Shown here: positions 8,321-16,227 of the stretch, in pieces
Numbering within the stretch: position 1 is the first letter of the stretch
Layout of the letters: the number at the start of each line of letters is the position of its first letter
Source: Deltaproteobacteria bacterium
GTDB lineage: Bacteria; Desulfobacterota; WTBG01; CAIYCZ01; CAIRTM01
Assembly: GCA_016875025.1 (NCBI GenBank)
Contig: VGSH01000021.1
Span: 1 to 34,416 of the forward strand
Direction: 5' to 3'
Length of the DNA: 34,416 nt
Notes under the pieces: model-generated
Told to the model about the DNA's origin: nothing
The model's input: only the letters and a program-made list of their open reading frames with translations
Database searches by the model: none
Position numbers and translations under genes: made by a program

Positions 8321-8349
8321 TTGACTATTCCAGAATTTCCATTTAGAAT
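8321..8349 (+). promoter_or_regulatory. Sigma-70 promoter of gdhA
   Basis: TTGACT (8321-8326) and TAGAAT (8344-8349) are spaced by exactly 17 bases in an AT-rich stretch. This predicts a start near 8356 and a leader of about 140 bases before the gdhA ATG at 8495. Confidence 0.65.
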
Positions 8350-8362
8350 ACTTTAAAACAAA

Positions 8363-8376
8363 GGCAACCAGTTGCC
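8363..8376. promoter_or_regulatory. Candidate NrpR operator (GGCA-N6-TGCC)
   Basis: GGCAACCAGTTGCC is a palindrome with 6-base arms. It fits GGCA-N6-TGCC, the same layout as the archaeal NrpR operators GGAA-N6-TTCC and GGTA-N6-TACC. It begins 13 bases after the -10 box, at about +7 to +20 of the predicted transcript, where a repressor would block gdhA. A related GGCA-N4-TGCC sequence lies at 8256-8267. The binding protein is inferred from the divergent nrpR. Confidence 0.55.
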
Positions 8377-8494
8377 GATTAAAAGGTGTGAGTTTGCGTT
8401 TTTCAAAAACACGGCTGTCAACGAAACCTGCTGCAAGGCCACGCGCAACCCGGCGCTGCAGCCAAACGAAACATTCAGTGCATGGAGGCTAAAA

Positions 8495-9853
8495 ATGTCT
8501 GTAATCAATGAAGTTCTCGAAAAAATCAAGCAGCAGGATCCGAACCAGCCTGAATTTCACCAGGCTGCCGAGGAGGTTCTCGAGACACTCGAGCCCACCG
8601 TAAAAAAACATCCGGAATTCGTGAAGGCAAAAATCTATGAGCGCATCGTTGAGCCCGAGCGGGTTATAATATTCCGCATTCCCTGGGTCGATGACAGGGG
8701 CGAGGTTCAGGTTAACCGCGGTTATCGCGTACAGTTTAATAATGCCATCGGCCCGTTCAAGGGCGGCCTGCGCTTTCACCCGTCAGTCAACCTCGGCATC
8801 CTGAAATTCCTGGGTTTTGAGCAGGTATTTAAAAATTCGCTTACCACGCTTCCCATGGGCGGCGGCAAGGGCGGATCAGATTTCGATCCCAAGGGTAAAT
8901 CGGATATGGAAGTCATGCGTTTCTGCCATGCACTGATGCGCGAGCTGTACCGCCATATCGGTCCGGATACGGATGTGCCGGCCGGCGATATCGGCGTGGG
9001 CGGGCGCGAAATCGGCTATATGAACGGCTATTACAAAAAGATTCGCAACGAGCATACCTGCGTGCTGACCGGCAAGGGCCTTGAATACGGCGGAAGCCTG
9101 ATCCGGCCCGAGGCGACCGGCTACGGCTGCGTATATTTTGCGGCGGAAATGCTCGCCACGCGCGGCCTTGACTTTAAGGGCAAAAAAGTCGCTGTCAGCG
9201 GCGCGGGGAACGTGGCCCAGTACACGATCGAGAAAGTCAATCAGCTTGGCGGCACGTGCATCTCAGTGTGTGACTCCAATGCCACGATTATCGATGAGGA
9301 AGGCATTGACGCCGCAAAGCTCAACTACATTATGGAGCTGAAAAACGTGCGCCGCGGCAGGATCAGCGAGTATGCCGAGAAATATCCCAAGGCTGTGTGC
9401 TACAAAGGCCAGAGCATCTGGGACGTCATTCAGAGCCAGGGCATCAAGGTCGACATCGCGCTCCCCTCGGCAACCCAGAATGAAATCAACGGCGATCATG
9501 CGGCCGCGCTGGTTAAAAACGGCTGTTTCTGCGTGGCCGAAGGCGCCAATATGCCTTCCACGCCTGATGCTGTCAGGACATATCAGGACAATAAGATTCT
9601 GTACGGCCCCGGCAAAGCCGCAAACGCAGGCGGCGTTGCGACCTCCGGGCTTGAAATGTCACAGAACAGCCTGCGCCTTTCCTGGACCCGCGAAGAGGTC
9701 GACAGCCGGCTGCATGGTATCATGAAAAGCATTCACAAGGCCTGCATGGATGCCTCAGAGGTCTACGCCACCAAGGGCGATTATGTCGCGGGCGCCAATA
9801 TTGCCGGCTTCCTCAAGGTTGCAAAGGCCATGCTTGCAAACGGTATCGTCTAA
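8495..9853 (+). CDS. gdhA: Glutamate dehydrogenase (hexameric, probably NADP-type)
   Basis: The product has 452 residues. It interconverts 2-oxoglutarate plus ammonium and glutamate in the cytoplasm, a main entry point for ammonia. The ATG at 8495 is preferred over an in-frame upstream start at 8372: GGAGG is 6 bases upstream, and MSVINEVLEKIKQQDPNQPE matches the family N-terminus. Visible motifs are the glutamate-binding FKGGLRFHPSVN, the catalytic-lysine segment PMGGGKGGSDFDPKG (Lys about 125), DVPAGDIGVGGREIGYM, the Rossmann loop VAVSGAGNVAQYTIEK and GANMPSTPDA. The length is typical of the roughly 450-residue bacterial biosynthetic enzymes. It is monocistronic: own promoter, strong terminator, divergent from nrpR, and therefore probably controlled by it. 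Confidence 0.95.
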   Translation: MSVINEVLEKIKQQDPNQPEFHQAAEEVLETLEPTVKKHPEFVKAKIYERIVEPERVIIFRIPWVDDRGEVQVNRGYRVQFNNAIGPFKGGLRFHPSVNLGILKFLGFEQVFKNSLTTLPMGGGKGGSDFDPKGKSDMEVMRFCHALMRELYRHIGPDTDVPAGDIGVGGREIGYMNGYYKKIRNEHTCVLTGKGLEYGGSLIRPEATGYGCVYFAAEMLATRGLDFKGKKVAVSGAGNVAQYTIEKVNQLGGTCISVCDSNATIIDEEGIDAAKLNYIMELKNVRRGRISEYAEKYPKAVCYKGQSIWDVIQSQGIKVDIALPSATQNEINGDHAAALVKNGCFCVAEGANMPSTPDAVRTYQDNKILYGPGKAANAGGVATSGLEMSQNSLRLSWTREEVDSRLHGIMKSIHKACMDASEVYATKGDYVAGANIAGFLKVAKAMLANGIV

Positions 9854-9880
9854 TCAGGCTGCTCTTGCTGCGCTGCACGG

Positions 9881-9912
9881 AAAGCCCCTTCACATGGAAG
9901 GGGCTTTTTTTA
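9881..9912 (+). terminator. Rho-independent terminator of gdhA
   Basis: AAAGCCCCTTC-ACATG-GAAGGGGCTTT forms an 11-base-pair stem with a 5-base loop and runs into a T-tract, starting 27 bases after the gdhA stop. Confidence 0.9.
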
Positions 9913-10341
9913 TTGTGTCTGCCTGGCACAGAATTGTGGCGTATGGCATAAAGGTTGCAAACTTGTTAAAAAGGGCAGGGTGTGCAGGGAGTTCGGAGCG
10001 CAGGGGCGGTCCCCTGTGGCCGGACGTTGTGGCTATGTCGCAATGTAGTTTTTCTGCCATTTCGACCGAAGGGAGAAATAACTGCTTTAAGAAAATCAAC
10101 TAGTTAAGATTCCTCATCCCGCTCAAGCGGCATTAGGAATGACATATACAGCTATTGCAACACAGTCTCGAAAAAAGCTGCCCTCTGTCTTTTTAAACCG
10201 CAGATCGCAATAAAAAAGTAACAATATTGTTCCATTGCTGGATTTATGGTATGAAATGGTTGTCGGGTATTCGCAGGAAGATTTTTTTGCCGCCCCGGCA
10301 GCCCGGACGAGCTTTTTCATCTTAGCGTATCAGGAGGCAGT
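9913..10341. other. Intergenic region with a repeat-like remnant and a promoter
   Basis: No gene is visible. At 10058-10144, TTTCGACCGAAGGGAGAAAT and AGATTCCTCATCCCGCTCAA..GGAATGACA resemble parts of 'TGTCATTTCGA / GGAATGACA' dispersed repeats seen in many environmental genomes. The last 115 bases are AT-rich and carry the promoter of the next operon. Confidence 0.45.
10227..10255 (+). promoter_or_regulatory. Putative extended -10 sigma-70 promoter for the KaiC-like/NifA-like operon
   Basis: TTGTTC (10227-10232), 17 bases, then TATGAA (10250-10255) preceded by TGG, giving an extended -10. The start codon is about 87 bases downstream of the -10. No sigma-54 -24/-12 element was found in this gap, so the operon seems not to be controlled by its own activator class. 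Confidence 0.45.
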
Positions 10342-12957
10342 ATGAAGAATTTGAACCGCGCGAGCACCGGGCTTGAAAGTCTGGATACGGTTATCGATAA
10401 CCTGCGCATCGGGGATAATGTTGTCTGGCAGGTTGATGACATTGCCGGCTATGAGTCCATGGTCCGGCCCTTTGTCGAGTGCTCCCTGCAGGAGGGCCGC
10501 AACGTCATTTATATGCGTTTTGCGCAGCACGAGCCGCTGCTTGAGGCCCGATCCGGTCTGACCATTTACCGGCTGGATTCCTCGGAGGGGTTTGAATCCT
10601 TCGCCACCCGGGTACACGAAATCATCACCCGCGAGGGCCGCGGCGCCTATTATGTATTCGACTCCCTGTCGGACCTGCTGCCGGCCTGGGGCTCGGACCT
10701 CATGATCGGCAACTTTTTCATGATCACCTGTCCGTACCTGTTCGAGCTGGATACCGTCGCCTACTTCGCCCTCATGCGCAGCCAGCACTGCTATGCCACG
10801 GTGGCGCGCATCCGCGAAACAACCCAGGTGCTCTTTGACGCCTACAGCTGCGGCTCCGGCTCCGAGAGCAGCAACAATTTTTACGTGCAGCCTATGAAGG
10901 TCTGGAAGCGCTACGCTCCCACCATGTTTCTGCCGCATCTGCACAAAGACGGAACCTTTATCCCGGTCACCAACAGCCTTGATGCCTCGATGCTGTTTCA
11001 GCACCTGTCGCGCTTCACCGAGAACCCGCGCCGCAACCTTGATTACTGGGACCGGCTGTTCATGGATGCCGATGATCTGATCACCGGCAATGCCGATCAG
11101 CAGGCGCGCACAAACATGCTCGCCCGGCTGTGCGACTTCATGATCTCGCGCGAGCCCCGCATGTCGCGCCTGGTGCGCGAGAACTTCACGCTTGAAAATC
11201 TGCTGGACATCAAGTCGCGTCTGATCGGATCGGGGTTTATCGGCGGCAAGACGGTCGGCATGCTGCTTGCGCGCAAAATACTGCAGCGTGACACGGCCGA
11301 GGACTGGGGCTCAGTCCTTGAGCAGCATGATTCCTTCTACATCGGCGCGGATGTTTTTTATTCCTACCTAGTCAATAATAACTGCTGGAAGCTGCGCATG
11401 CAGCAGAAAACTCCGGAGGGCTACTTTTCAGCCGCACCCGTGCTTGCCGAAGAGATACTGAACGGCACATTCCCCGATGATATCCGGGAGCAGTTCCTGC
11501 AGATCATAGAATATTTCGGGCAGTCCCCGATCATCGTGCGCTCAAGCTCACTGCTGGAAGACGCCTTCGGCAATGCCTTTGCAGGCAAGTACGAAAGCGC
11601 TTTCTGCGCCAACCAGGGCTCGCCCGAGGAGCGCTACGCGGCCTTTGAGCAGGCAGTCAGGCGCATCTATGCCGGCACCATGAATGAAGACGCGCTCATC
11701 TACCGCAGGCAGCGCGGTCTTGAAACCCAGGACGAGCAGATGGCGCTGCTGGTGCAGCGCGTTTCAGGCTCGTACCGCAAGCATTACTTCTTTCCTGATA
11801 TCGGCGGTGTGGGCGTCTCCTACAACACCTTTGTGTGGAAAAAAGGAATGGACCCGAAGGCGGGCATGCTGCGCATGGTGTTCGGCCTGGGCACCCGCGC
11901 CGTTGACCGCGTGGAGGGCGATTATCCCAGGCTTGTCGCGCTCGATGACCCCATGTCGCGCCCCTTTTCAAAAAAAGATGATCTGCGCACATTCTCCCAG
12001 CACAGCGTTGACGTGATCAACACGGCCGAGAATACGCTGCAGACAGTCCCGTTCCTCGATCTTGCCAACAGTGATCTTGCTCTGCCGCTTGAGCGGTTTG
12101 CCGAGCATGACCATGAATCAACGCAGCGCCTGCGCGATTACGGCAAGGCCGGTCGTCAGGCCTGGATTATAACCTTTGACGATCTGCTGAACAATTCGCG
12201 TTTTACCTCCCTTATGCAGGCCATGCTCAAACGGCTCGAACAGCAGTACGACTATCCGGTTGACATTGAGTTTACGGTCAATTTCACGCGCGACGGGGAC
12301 TTTCGCATCAACCTCGTTCAGTGCCGCCCGCTGCAGACCTTCGGCGAGGCGCGCACGGTAAAAATGCCGGATGAGTCCCGGGGCACCAGCGTTTTGTTCC
12401 GGCTTGAGGGCAATTTCATGGGCGGCAGCATTTCACAGACCATCGACCGGATCATTTTCATTGAGCCCGACGCCTATATCAATCTGCCGCTGTATCAGAA
12501 ATACGAGGTCGCGCGCGTGGTGGGCGCCCTGAACCGGCAGATAGCCTCGCGCAGCGAGCTGCCCACCATGCTGCTGGGTCCCGGGCGCTGGGGCACAACC
12601 ACGCCGACACTGGGCGTGCCGGTGCATTTTGCCGATATCAGCAACATGACCGTGCTGGGAGAGATCGCCTCCATGGAGGGCAACTTCATGCCCGAGCTGT
12701 CATTCGGCACGCATTTCTTCCAGGATCTGGTGGAAAACCGCATTTTCTTTGTGGCGATATTTCCCTGGAAAGAGGGCGTGGTCTATGATACGTCCTGGCT
12801 GGCAGGGCTGCCGAGCGTCTTGAGCGAGGTCGCTCCGGACAAGGCGGCATTCGCTCCGGTGGTCAAGGTGTATGACGTGCGCGCCTGGGGTGTGCGCATC
12901 ATCGCCGACGTGGTCAAGCAGCAGCTTGTCTGCCTGCGGTCTGAAAGGCGTCCATGA
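10342..12957 (+). CDS. KaiC-like (P-loop-less) / PEP-synthase N-terminal ATP-grasp fusion protein
   Basis: The product has 871 residues. The ATG at 10342 has AGGAGG 5 bases upstream. Residues 1-240 resemble a KaiC/RecA fold (STGLESLDTVIDNLRIGDNV), but the expected Walker A GxxGxGKT is replaced by DDIAGYES, while a Walker-B-like YYVFDSLSDLL remains. From about 285 to 650 it looks like the ATP-grasp domain of PEP synthase / pyruvate phosphate dikinase (GFIGGKTVGMLLARK near 296, SPIIVRSSSLLEDAFGNAFA near 394, LVQCRPLQ at its end). The phosphohistidine swivelling domain and PEP-binding barrel are absent, so it cannot be a normal PEP synthase. The last 200 residues (GPGRWGTTTPTLGVPVHFAD) I do not recognise. 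It overlaps the NifA-like gene by 4 bases (ATGA), implying coupled synthesis and perhaps a nucleotide-sensing partner role. Confidence 0.75.
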   Translation: MKNLNRASTGLESLDTVIDNLRIGDNVVWQVDDIAGYESMVRPFVECSLQEGRNVIYMRFAQHEPLLEARSGLTIYRLDSSEGFESFATRVHEIITREGRGAYYVFDSLSDLLPAWGSDLMIGNFFMITCPYLFELDTVAYFALMRSQHCYATVARIRETTQVLFDAYSCGSGSESSNNFYVQPMKVWKRYAPTMFLPHLHKDGTFIPVTNSLDASMLFQHLSRFTENPRRNLDYWDRLFMDADDLITGNADQQARTNMLARLCDFMISREPRMSRLVRENFTLENLLDIKSRLIGSGFIGGKTVGMLLARKILQRDTAEDWGSVLEQHDSFYIGADVFYSYLVNNNCWKLRMQQKTPEGYFSAAPVLAEEILNGTFPDDIREQFLQIIEYFGQSPIIVRSSSLLEDAFGNAFAGKYESAFCANQGSPEERYAAFEQAVRRIYAGTMNEDALIYRRQRGLETQDEQMALLVQRVSGSYRKHYFFPDIGGVGVSYNTFVWKKGMDPKAGMLRMVFGLGTRAVDRVEGDYPRLVALDDPMSRPFSKKDDLRTFSQHSVDVINTAENTLQTVPFLDLANSDLALPLERFAEHDHESTQRLRDYGKAGRQAWIITFDDLLNNSRFTSLMQAMLKRLEQQYDYPVDIEFTVNFTRDGDFRINLVQCRPLQTFGEARTVKMPDESRGTSVLFRLEGNFMGGSISQTIDRIIFIEPDAYINLPLYQKYEVARVVGALNRQIASRSELPTMLLGPGRWGTTTPTLGVPVHFADISNMTVLGEIASMEGNFMPELSFGTHFFQDLVENRIFFVAIFPWKEGVVYDTSWLAGLPSVLSEVAPDKAAFAPVVKVYDVRAWGVRIIADVVKQQLVCLRSERRP

Positions 12958-14474
12958 AGCAGTTTACCTATGCCGAGCTCGAGGTGCTCTATAATCTTGC
13001 CCGGATTTTCACCGGGCCGCAGGATCTGCGCGAGCAACTCGAGCAGGCCCTGAAGGTGCTCAGCGAGCAGACCGGCATGGATCGCGGCATGATTGCGATT
13101 CTCGACCGGGATTCGGGCGAGGCCGTACTCGATATCGCCCACGGGGTCGATATCGAGGGGCTCGATATCAGCTACAAGCCGGGCGAAGGCATCACCGGCA
13201 AGGTTGCCCAGACCGGCAAGCCCATGATTGTCCGGAATCTCGGGGCCGAGGATCAGTTCCTCGACCGTACCGGGGCCCGGCGCAATCTCGACCGCTCCGA
13301 GCTTTCCTTTATCTGCGTTCCCATCATCTATGACGAACGCGTCGTGGGCGTGCTCTCGGCCGACAAGGTTACCCGGGAAATCGACTCACCCGATGATGAT
13401 ATCGCCTTTCTCTGCGAGGTGGCCAACCTGATCGCCCAGGCCGTGCACATGCGCGCGGTTGAGGAGGATAACCGGCGCCTGAAAAGCATTCTCGGTCGCA
13501 GCCAGCGCCCGTCCTGCGACCTGGTCGGCAACTCCAAGGAGATGAAGGAGGTGTTCGGCCAGATTTTCCAGGTGGCCGATTCAAACGCAACCGTGCTCAT
13601 TCACGGCGAGACCGGCACGGGCAAGGAGCTGGTGGCGCGCGCCATTCACCGCAATTCGCCGAGGGCTACAGGGCCGTTTGTCGAGGTAAACTGCGCGGCC
13701 ATGCCGGACACGCTGATCGAGAGCGAGCTTTTCGGCCATGAAAAAGGCGCTTTCACGGGCGCGCACCAGCGCCGAAGCGGCCGGTTTGAGGAGGCCAACG
13801 GCGGCACGATTTTTCTCGACGAGGTCGGCGAGCTCTCCCCCCTGGCGCAGGCAAAGCTTTTGCGGGTTTTGCAGGAGCGCCAGTTCCAGCCCCTGGGCAC
13901 CGCGCGCATGGTCAAGGTCAATGTGCGCATCATCGTCGCCACCAACCGCAATCTTGAGAAGGACTCTGCCGCCGGAAAGTTTCGCCCGGATCTGTATTAC
14001 CGGCTGAACGTGTTTCCGATCTACATGCCGCCCCTGCGCGAGCGCGGCAGCGACATCATCATGCTGTCGGATTTTTTTGTTGAGAAATACGCCGGCCAGC
14101 TCAATAAAACCATCACGCGCATCTCAACGCCCGCTATCGACCTGCTGCTCGCCTATCACTGGCCCGGCAACGTGCGCGAGCTTGAAAACTGCATCGAGCG
14201 CGCCACGCTGCTTGCCGGCGGCGATACCATCGAGAGCGTGCATCTGCCTCCCTCTCTGCAGATGAAGGTGGTTGCTCCGCAGGGAAAGAAGCAGCAGGGT
14301 AAACTCGCAAGCCTCATCAGCATCTACGAGCGATCCCTGATCGTGGACGCGCTCAAGGACGCCAAAGGCAACCAGAGTAAGGCTGCGCGCATTCTGGGTA
14401 CCACCAAGCGCATCATGCAGTACAAGGTCGAAAAACTCGGCATTGATGTTGAGCGCTTCAAGGCGCGCAGCTGA
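12954..14474 (+). CDS. NifA-like sigma-54-dependent activator (GAF-AAA+-Fis)
   Basis: The product has 506 residues, starting inside the stop of the previous gene (ATGA). The N-terminal GAF domain (about 20-175) contains MDRGMIAILDRDSGEAVLDI and GEGITGKVAQTGKPMIV. The AAA+ domain has Walker A GETGTGKE (about 219-226), the sigma-54 contact loop GAFTGA (about 265-270), FLDEVGELSP and the R-finger region YYRLNVFPIYMPPLRER. The C-terminal Fis-type helix-turn-helix is NQSKAARILGTTKRIMQYKV. The order matches NifA-type activators, which bind enhancers and drive RpoN-dependent genes. The Cys-rich linker typical of oxygen-sensitive NifA is not evident, and no nif gene is in view, so the target is unknown. 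The coupled upstream protein is a likely regulator or sensor. Confidence 0.9.
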   Translation: MKQFTYAELEVLYNLARIFTGPQDLREQLEQALKVLSEQTGMDRGMIAILDRDSGEAVLDIAHGVDIEGLDISYKPGEGITGKVAQTGKPMIVRNLGAEDQFLDRTGARRNLDRSELSFICVPIIYDERVVGVLSADKVTREIDSPDDDIAFLCEVANLIAQAVHMRAVEEDNRRLKSILGRSQRPSCDLVGNSKEMKEVFGQIFQVADSNATVLIHGETGTGKELVARAIHRNSPRATGPFVEVNCAAMPDTLIESELFGHEKGAFTGAHQRRSGRFEEANGGTIFLDEVGELSPLAQAKLLRVLQERQFQPLGTARMVKVNVRIIVATNRNLEKDSAAGKFRPDLYYRLNVFPIYMPPLRERGSDIIMLSDFFVEKYAGQLNKTITRISTPAIDLLLAYHWPGNVRELENCIERATLLAGGDTIESVHLPPSLQMKVVAPQGKKQQGKLASLISIYERSLIVDALKDAKGNQSKAARILGTTKRIMQYKVEKLGIDVERFKARS

Positions 14475-15055
14475 GGGGCTGTAGTCTGCCGTCCGGAGCG
14501 GGAACAGTTTGGATTTCGGAGTTTGGAGTAACAACGGTTAGGCTTTGGATGTATCTATCTCCGGGCTACAAAAGCCAGACTGCGAACTGTAGCGCCCTGC
14601 GCTGCACGCTCCGAACACCGAACTCCCGACTTCGAACTATCCTGGCTGCGCAACGATGGGGTTTTAAAACCCAAACCAGCACACCTGAAACAAAGCCCTG
14701 AATTTTAAAACAGGTCCCCCCCCGTCGAGGGGGGATAAAGGGGGGAGCAATGCGCCTGTCATGCCTGGCCTGACCCGGTCGCATCCAGCAGGTTTCTGCT
14801 TATTTCATCTTTTGGGCTAACCATCATCGCTCTAGTACAGCAGAAAAAATCGAACCCTAAAACCGAACAGGTACTGCAGCCGACCGGCTTACCTTCGCGT
14901 TAGCCCCCAAAAAAAAGCGCAACTCCAGCCCCGGCGCTGAAGGCGGCGTCCGGCTGCATTTTTGTGCACACACTATGTTTGCTGTTTATCCCTGAATTTG
15001 ATATGGTTGGGGCACAATCAACTGCCGCCATACACCAGCGCTCACGGGGAACGGC
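14475..15055. other. Long intergenic region with low-complexity repeat fragments
   Basis: No gene or tRNA is visible. It contains CGGAGTTTGGAG-type (14517-14530) and, inverted, CTCCGAACACCGAACTCCCG (14609-14639) short-unit repeats that could pair. A C-run/G-run hairpin lies at 14715-14747 (CCCCCCCC-GTCGAG-GGGGG, then GGGGGGAG). A weak GGGGAA before the next start is the only expression signal I see. Confidence 0.55.
14715..14747. repeat. C-run/G-run hairpin
   Basis: Eight C residues face two G runs (GAGGGGGGATAAAGGGGGGAG), giving a stable hairpin. Similar 'CCCTCGACGGGGG' motifs occur as dispersed repeats in other environmental genomes. No T-run follows, so it is not a classical terminator. 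Confidence 0.45.
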
Positions 15056-16030
15056 ATGCCTGATTTAAAAGCCATAGCAGAGATACTGATCCACAAAGGG
15101 AAAGTCCGGGGCAAGCCGGTCGGTATAACCCTGTTTCGCGACACCCCGCCATCATCATACGAGCCGATCAATGAGGAGCCCTGCACCATTGTGCGCCTGG
15201 CAATGGATGAGGGCAAAGCCGTATACTTTGACGCCGAGCATCACGATTGCCTTGTCGGGGTGTATCATTGCGGCATGATACCGGGAAAGCGCGAAATCAT
15301 GTCCGGCGAATACCTCTCCTCGACCAGCAGTTTTTTTACCTGCGAGGGCGCGGCCCGGCTCAAGTCGGGCATGCTGAACCTGCCGCCCGGCATGGTGCGG
15401 GCCATCGGGGCCGCACCGCTCGATGCCGTGCCCGCAGGCGTTCAGGTTGACTGGATCGTTGTTGTCGCCAACCCGCATAACGCGAACCAGATCGCGGGAT
15501 GCCGGGTGGTGCAGGACGGCATGGTAGCCCATGGGGCATTCGGCACATCGCTGTGCGGCGATATCTTTTCAAGTCCGTGGCATAAAAAAAACATCATCAT
15601 TACCTTCGGCGATTTCGGCGGCAGGATGAACAACAGGATCAAGCAGGACCAGCTCTTCGTTGTCATTCCGATCGAATTTGCAGACTGCATTCCAAGGCTT
15701 TTCAATGATATGAAAATCGATGTGAACGCAAACCTCGCATTCACGAAACCGGAGTGGTCGCCCTTCTGGAACAAAAAGGGTGTGAAGACAGAAGACTATG
15801 TCAAACAGGCGGAACATCCAGATGCAGCGGCGGGCCCCTACACGATGGACTGGGATGAGGAAGCAAAGGAACTGGTGCACAAAGCCCCTGAGGGGATGAC
15901 GGAATTCATTATTGAAAATTCCGAAACGTATGCGCGCGAAAAAGGCTATCCGAAAGTCACGCGCGCTTCCATTGCAGAACAGATGGAGTCACTGGGCATG
16001 AGTCTTGATGAAATGATTGCTGATATCTAA
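15056..16030 (+). CDS. DUF169 protein fused to a C-terminal PCP_red domain
   Basis: The product has 324 residues. Residues about 1-235 match the DUF169 (COG2043) pattern shared with two other proteins in this window: GKPVGITLFRDTPP, an MLNLPPGMVRAIGAAPLDAV segment, the second conserved cysteine in TSLCGDIFSS, and GDFGGRMNNRIKQDQLFVVIP. Residues about 262-315 (DWDEEAKELVHKAPEGMTEF then ARASI-like KVTRASIAEQMESLGMS) match PCP_red, a small helical domain also found in light-independent protochlorophyllide reductase and other redox proteins. No enzymatic activity is established for DUF169. The conserved cysteines and the PCP_red / ferredoxin fusions suggest redox or metal work. The stop codon lies inside a TIR-like repeat fragment. 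Confidence 0.8.
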   Translation: MPDLKAIAEILIHKGKVRGKPVGITLFRDTPPSSYEPINEEPCTIVRLAMDEGKAVYFDAEHHDCLVGVYHCGMIPGKREIMSGEYLSSTSSFFTCEGAARLKSGMLNLPPGMVRAIGAAPLDAVPAGVQVDWIVVVANPHNANQIAGCRVVQDGMVAHGAFGTSLCGDIFSSPWHKKNIIITFGDFGGRMNNRIKQDQLFVVIPIEFADCIPRLFNDMKIDVNANLAFTKPEWSPFWNKKGVKTEDYVKQAEHPDAAAGPYTMDWDEEAKELVHKAPEGMTEFIIENSETYAREKGYPKVTRASIAEQMESLGMSLDEMIADI

Positions 16031-16110
16031 CGGGCTGTTGAAAAACATCCATCCTTCGTAGCAGCTCTACTGCGGAGGACGGGTCCATGTGCTGCGTTGT
16101 GCTTATTTTC
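16028..16110. repeat. TIR-element fragment at the DUF169 stop codon
   Basis: TAACGGGCTGTTGAAAAAC begins with the TAA stop of the DUF169-PCP_red gene. It matches the 18-base terminal inverted repeat of the 24321-24477 element with one mismatch. Further on, GTGCTGCGTTGTGCTTA resembles the element's internal CTGCTGCGTTGCGCTCA (minus strand). The second end is missing. Confidence 0.65.
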
Positions 16111-16130
16111 GCTGTAGCGGGATCACGGTA

Positions 16131-16152
16131 GGGGCACGGCATGCCGTGCCCC
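16131..16152. repeat. GGCATGCC-centred palindrome, copy 2
   Basis: This is a perfect 22-base palindrome with arms GGGGCACGGCA, preceded by GTA and followed by TGC. It sits next to the TIR fragment at 16028. Confidence 0.85.
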
Positions 16153-16227
16153 TGCAAAAAAGCCTGTAAAATAATTTTTTAACGCCGGGTCACATTACAA
16201 TGAATGTATGGCAACGATGGGGAAGCG

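Noticed and set aside
8372-8494. Longer gdhA start at 8372
   Set aside because: It would begin inside the candidate operator and lacks a ribosome site. GGAGG before 8495 and the usual GDH N-terminus support the later start.
9927-9943. TGGCACAGAATTGTGG as a sigma-54 promoter
   Set aside because: The -12 part reads TTGT/TGTG with wrong spacing to TGGCAC (4 bases instead of 5); no GC at -12.
10330-11004. 224-codon minus-strand frame opposite the KaiC-like gene
   Set aside because: Antisense shadow; no start signal and overlaps the real gene's ribosome site.
15009-15027. TTGGGGCACAATCAACTGCC as a sigma-54 promoter before the DUF169-PCP_red gene
   Set aside because: It needs a 6-base gap and a mismatched -24 box (GGGCAC); too weak to claim.
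14475-15055. A tRNA in the 580-base gap
   Set aside because: GGTTCGA-like fragments occur, but no cloverleaf with acceptor and anticodon stems can be drawn.
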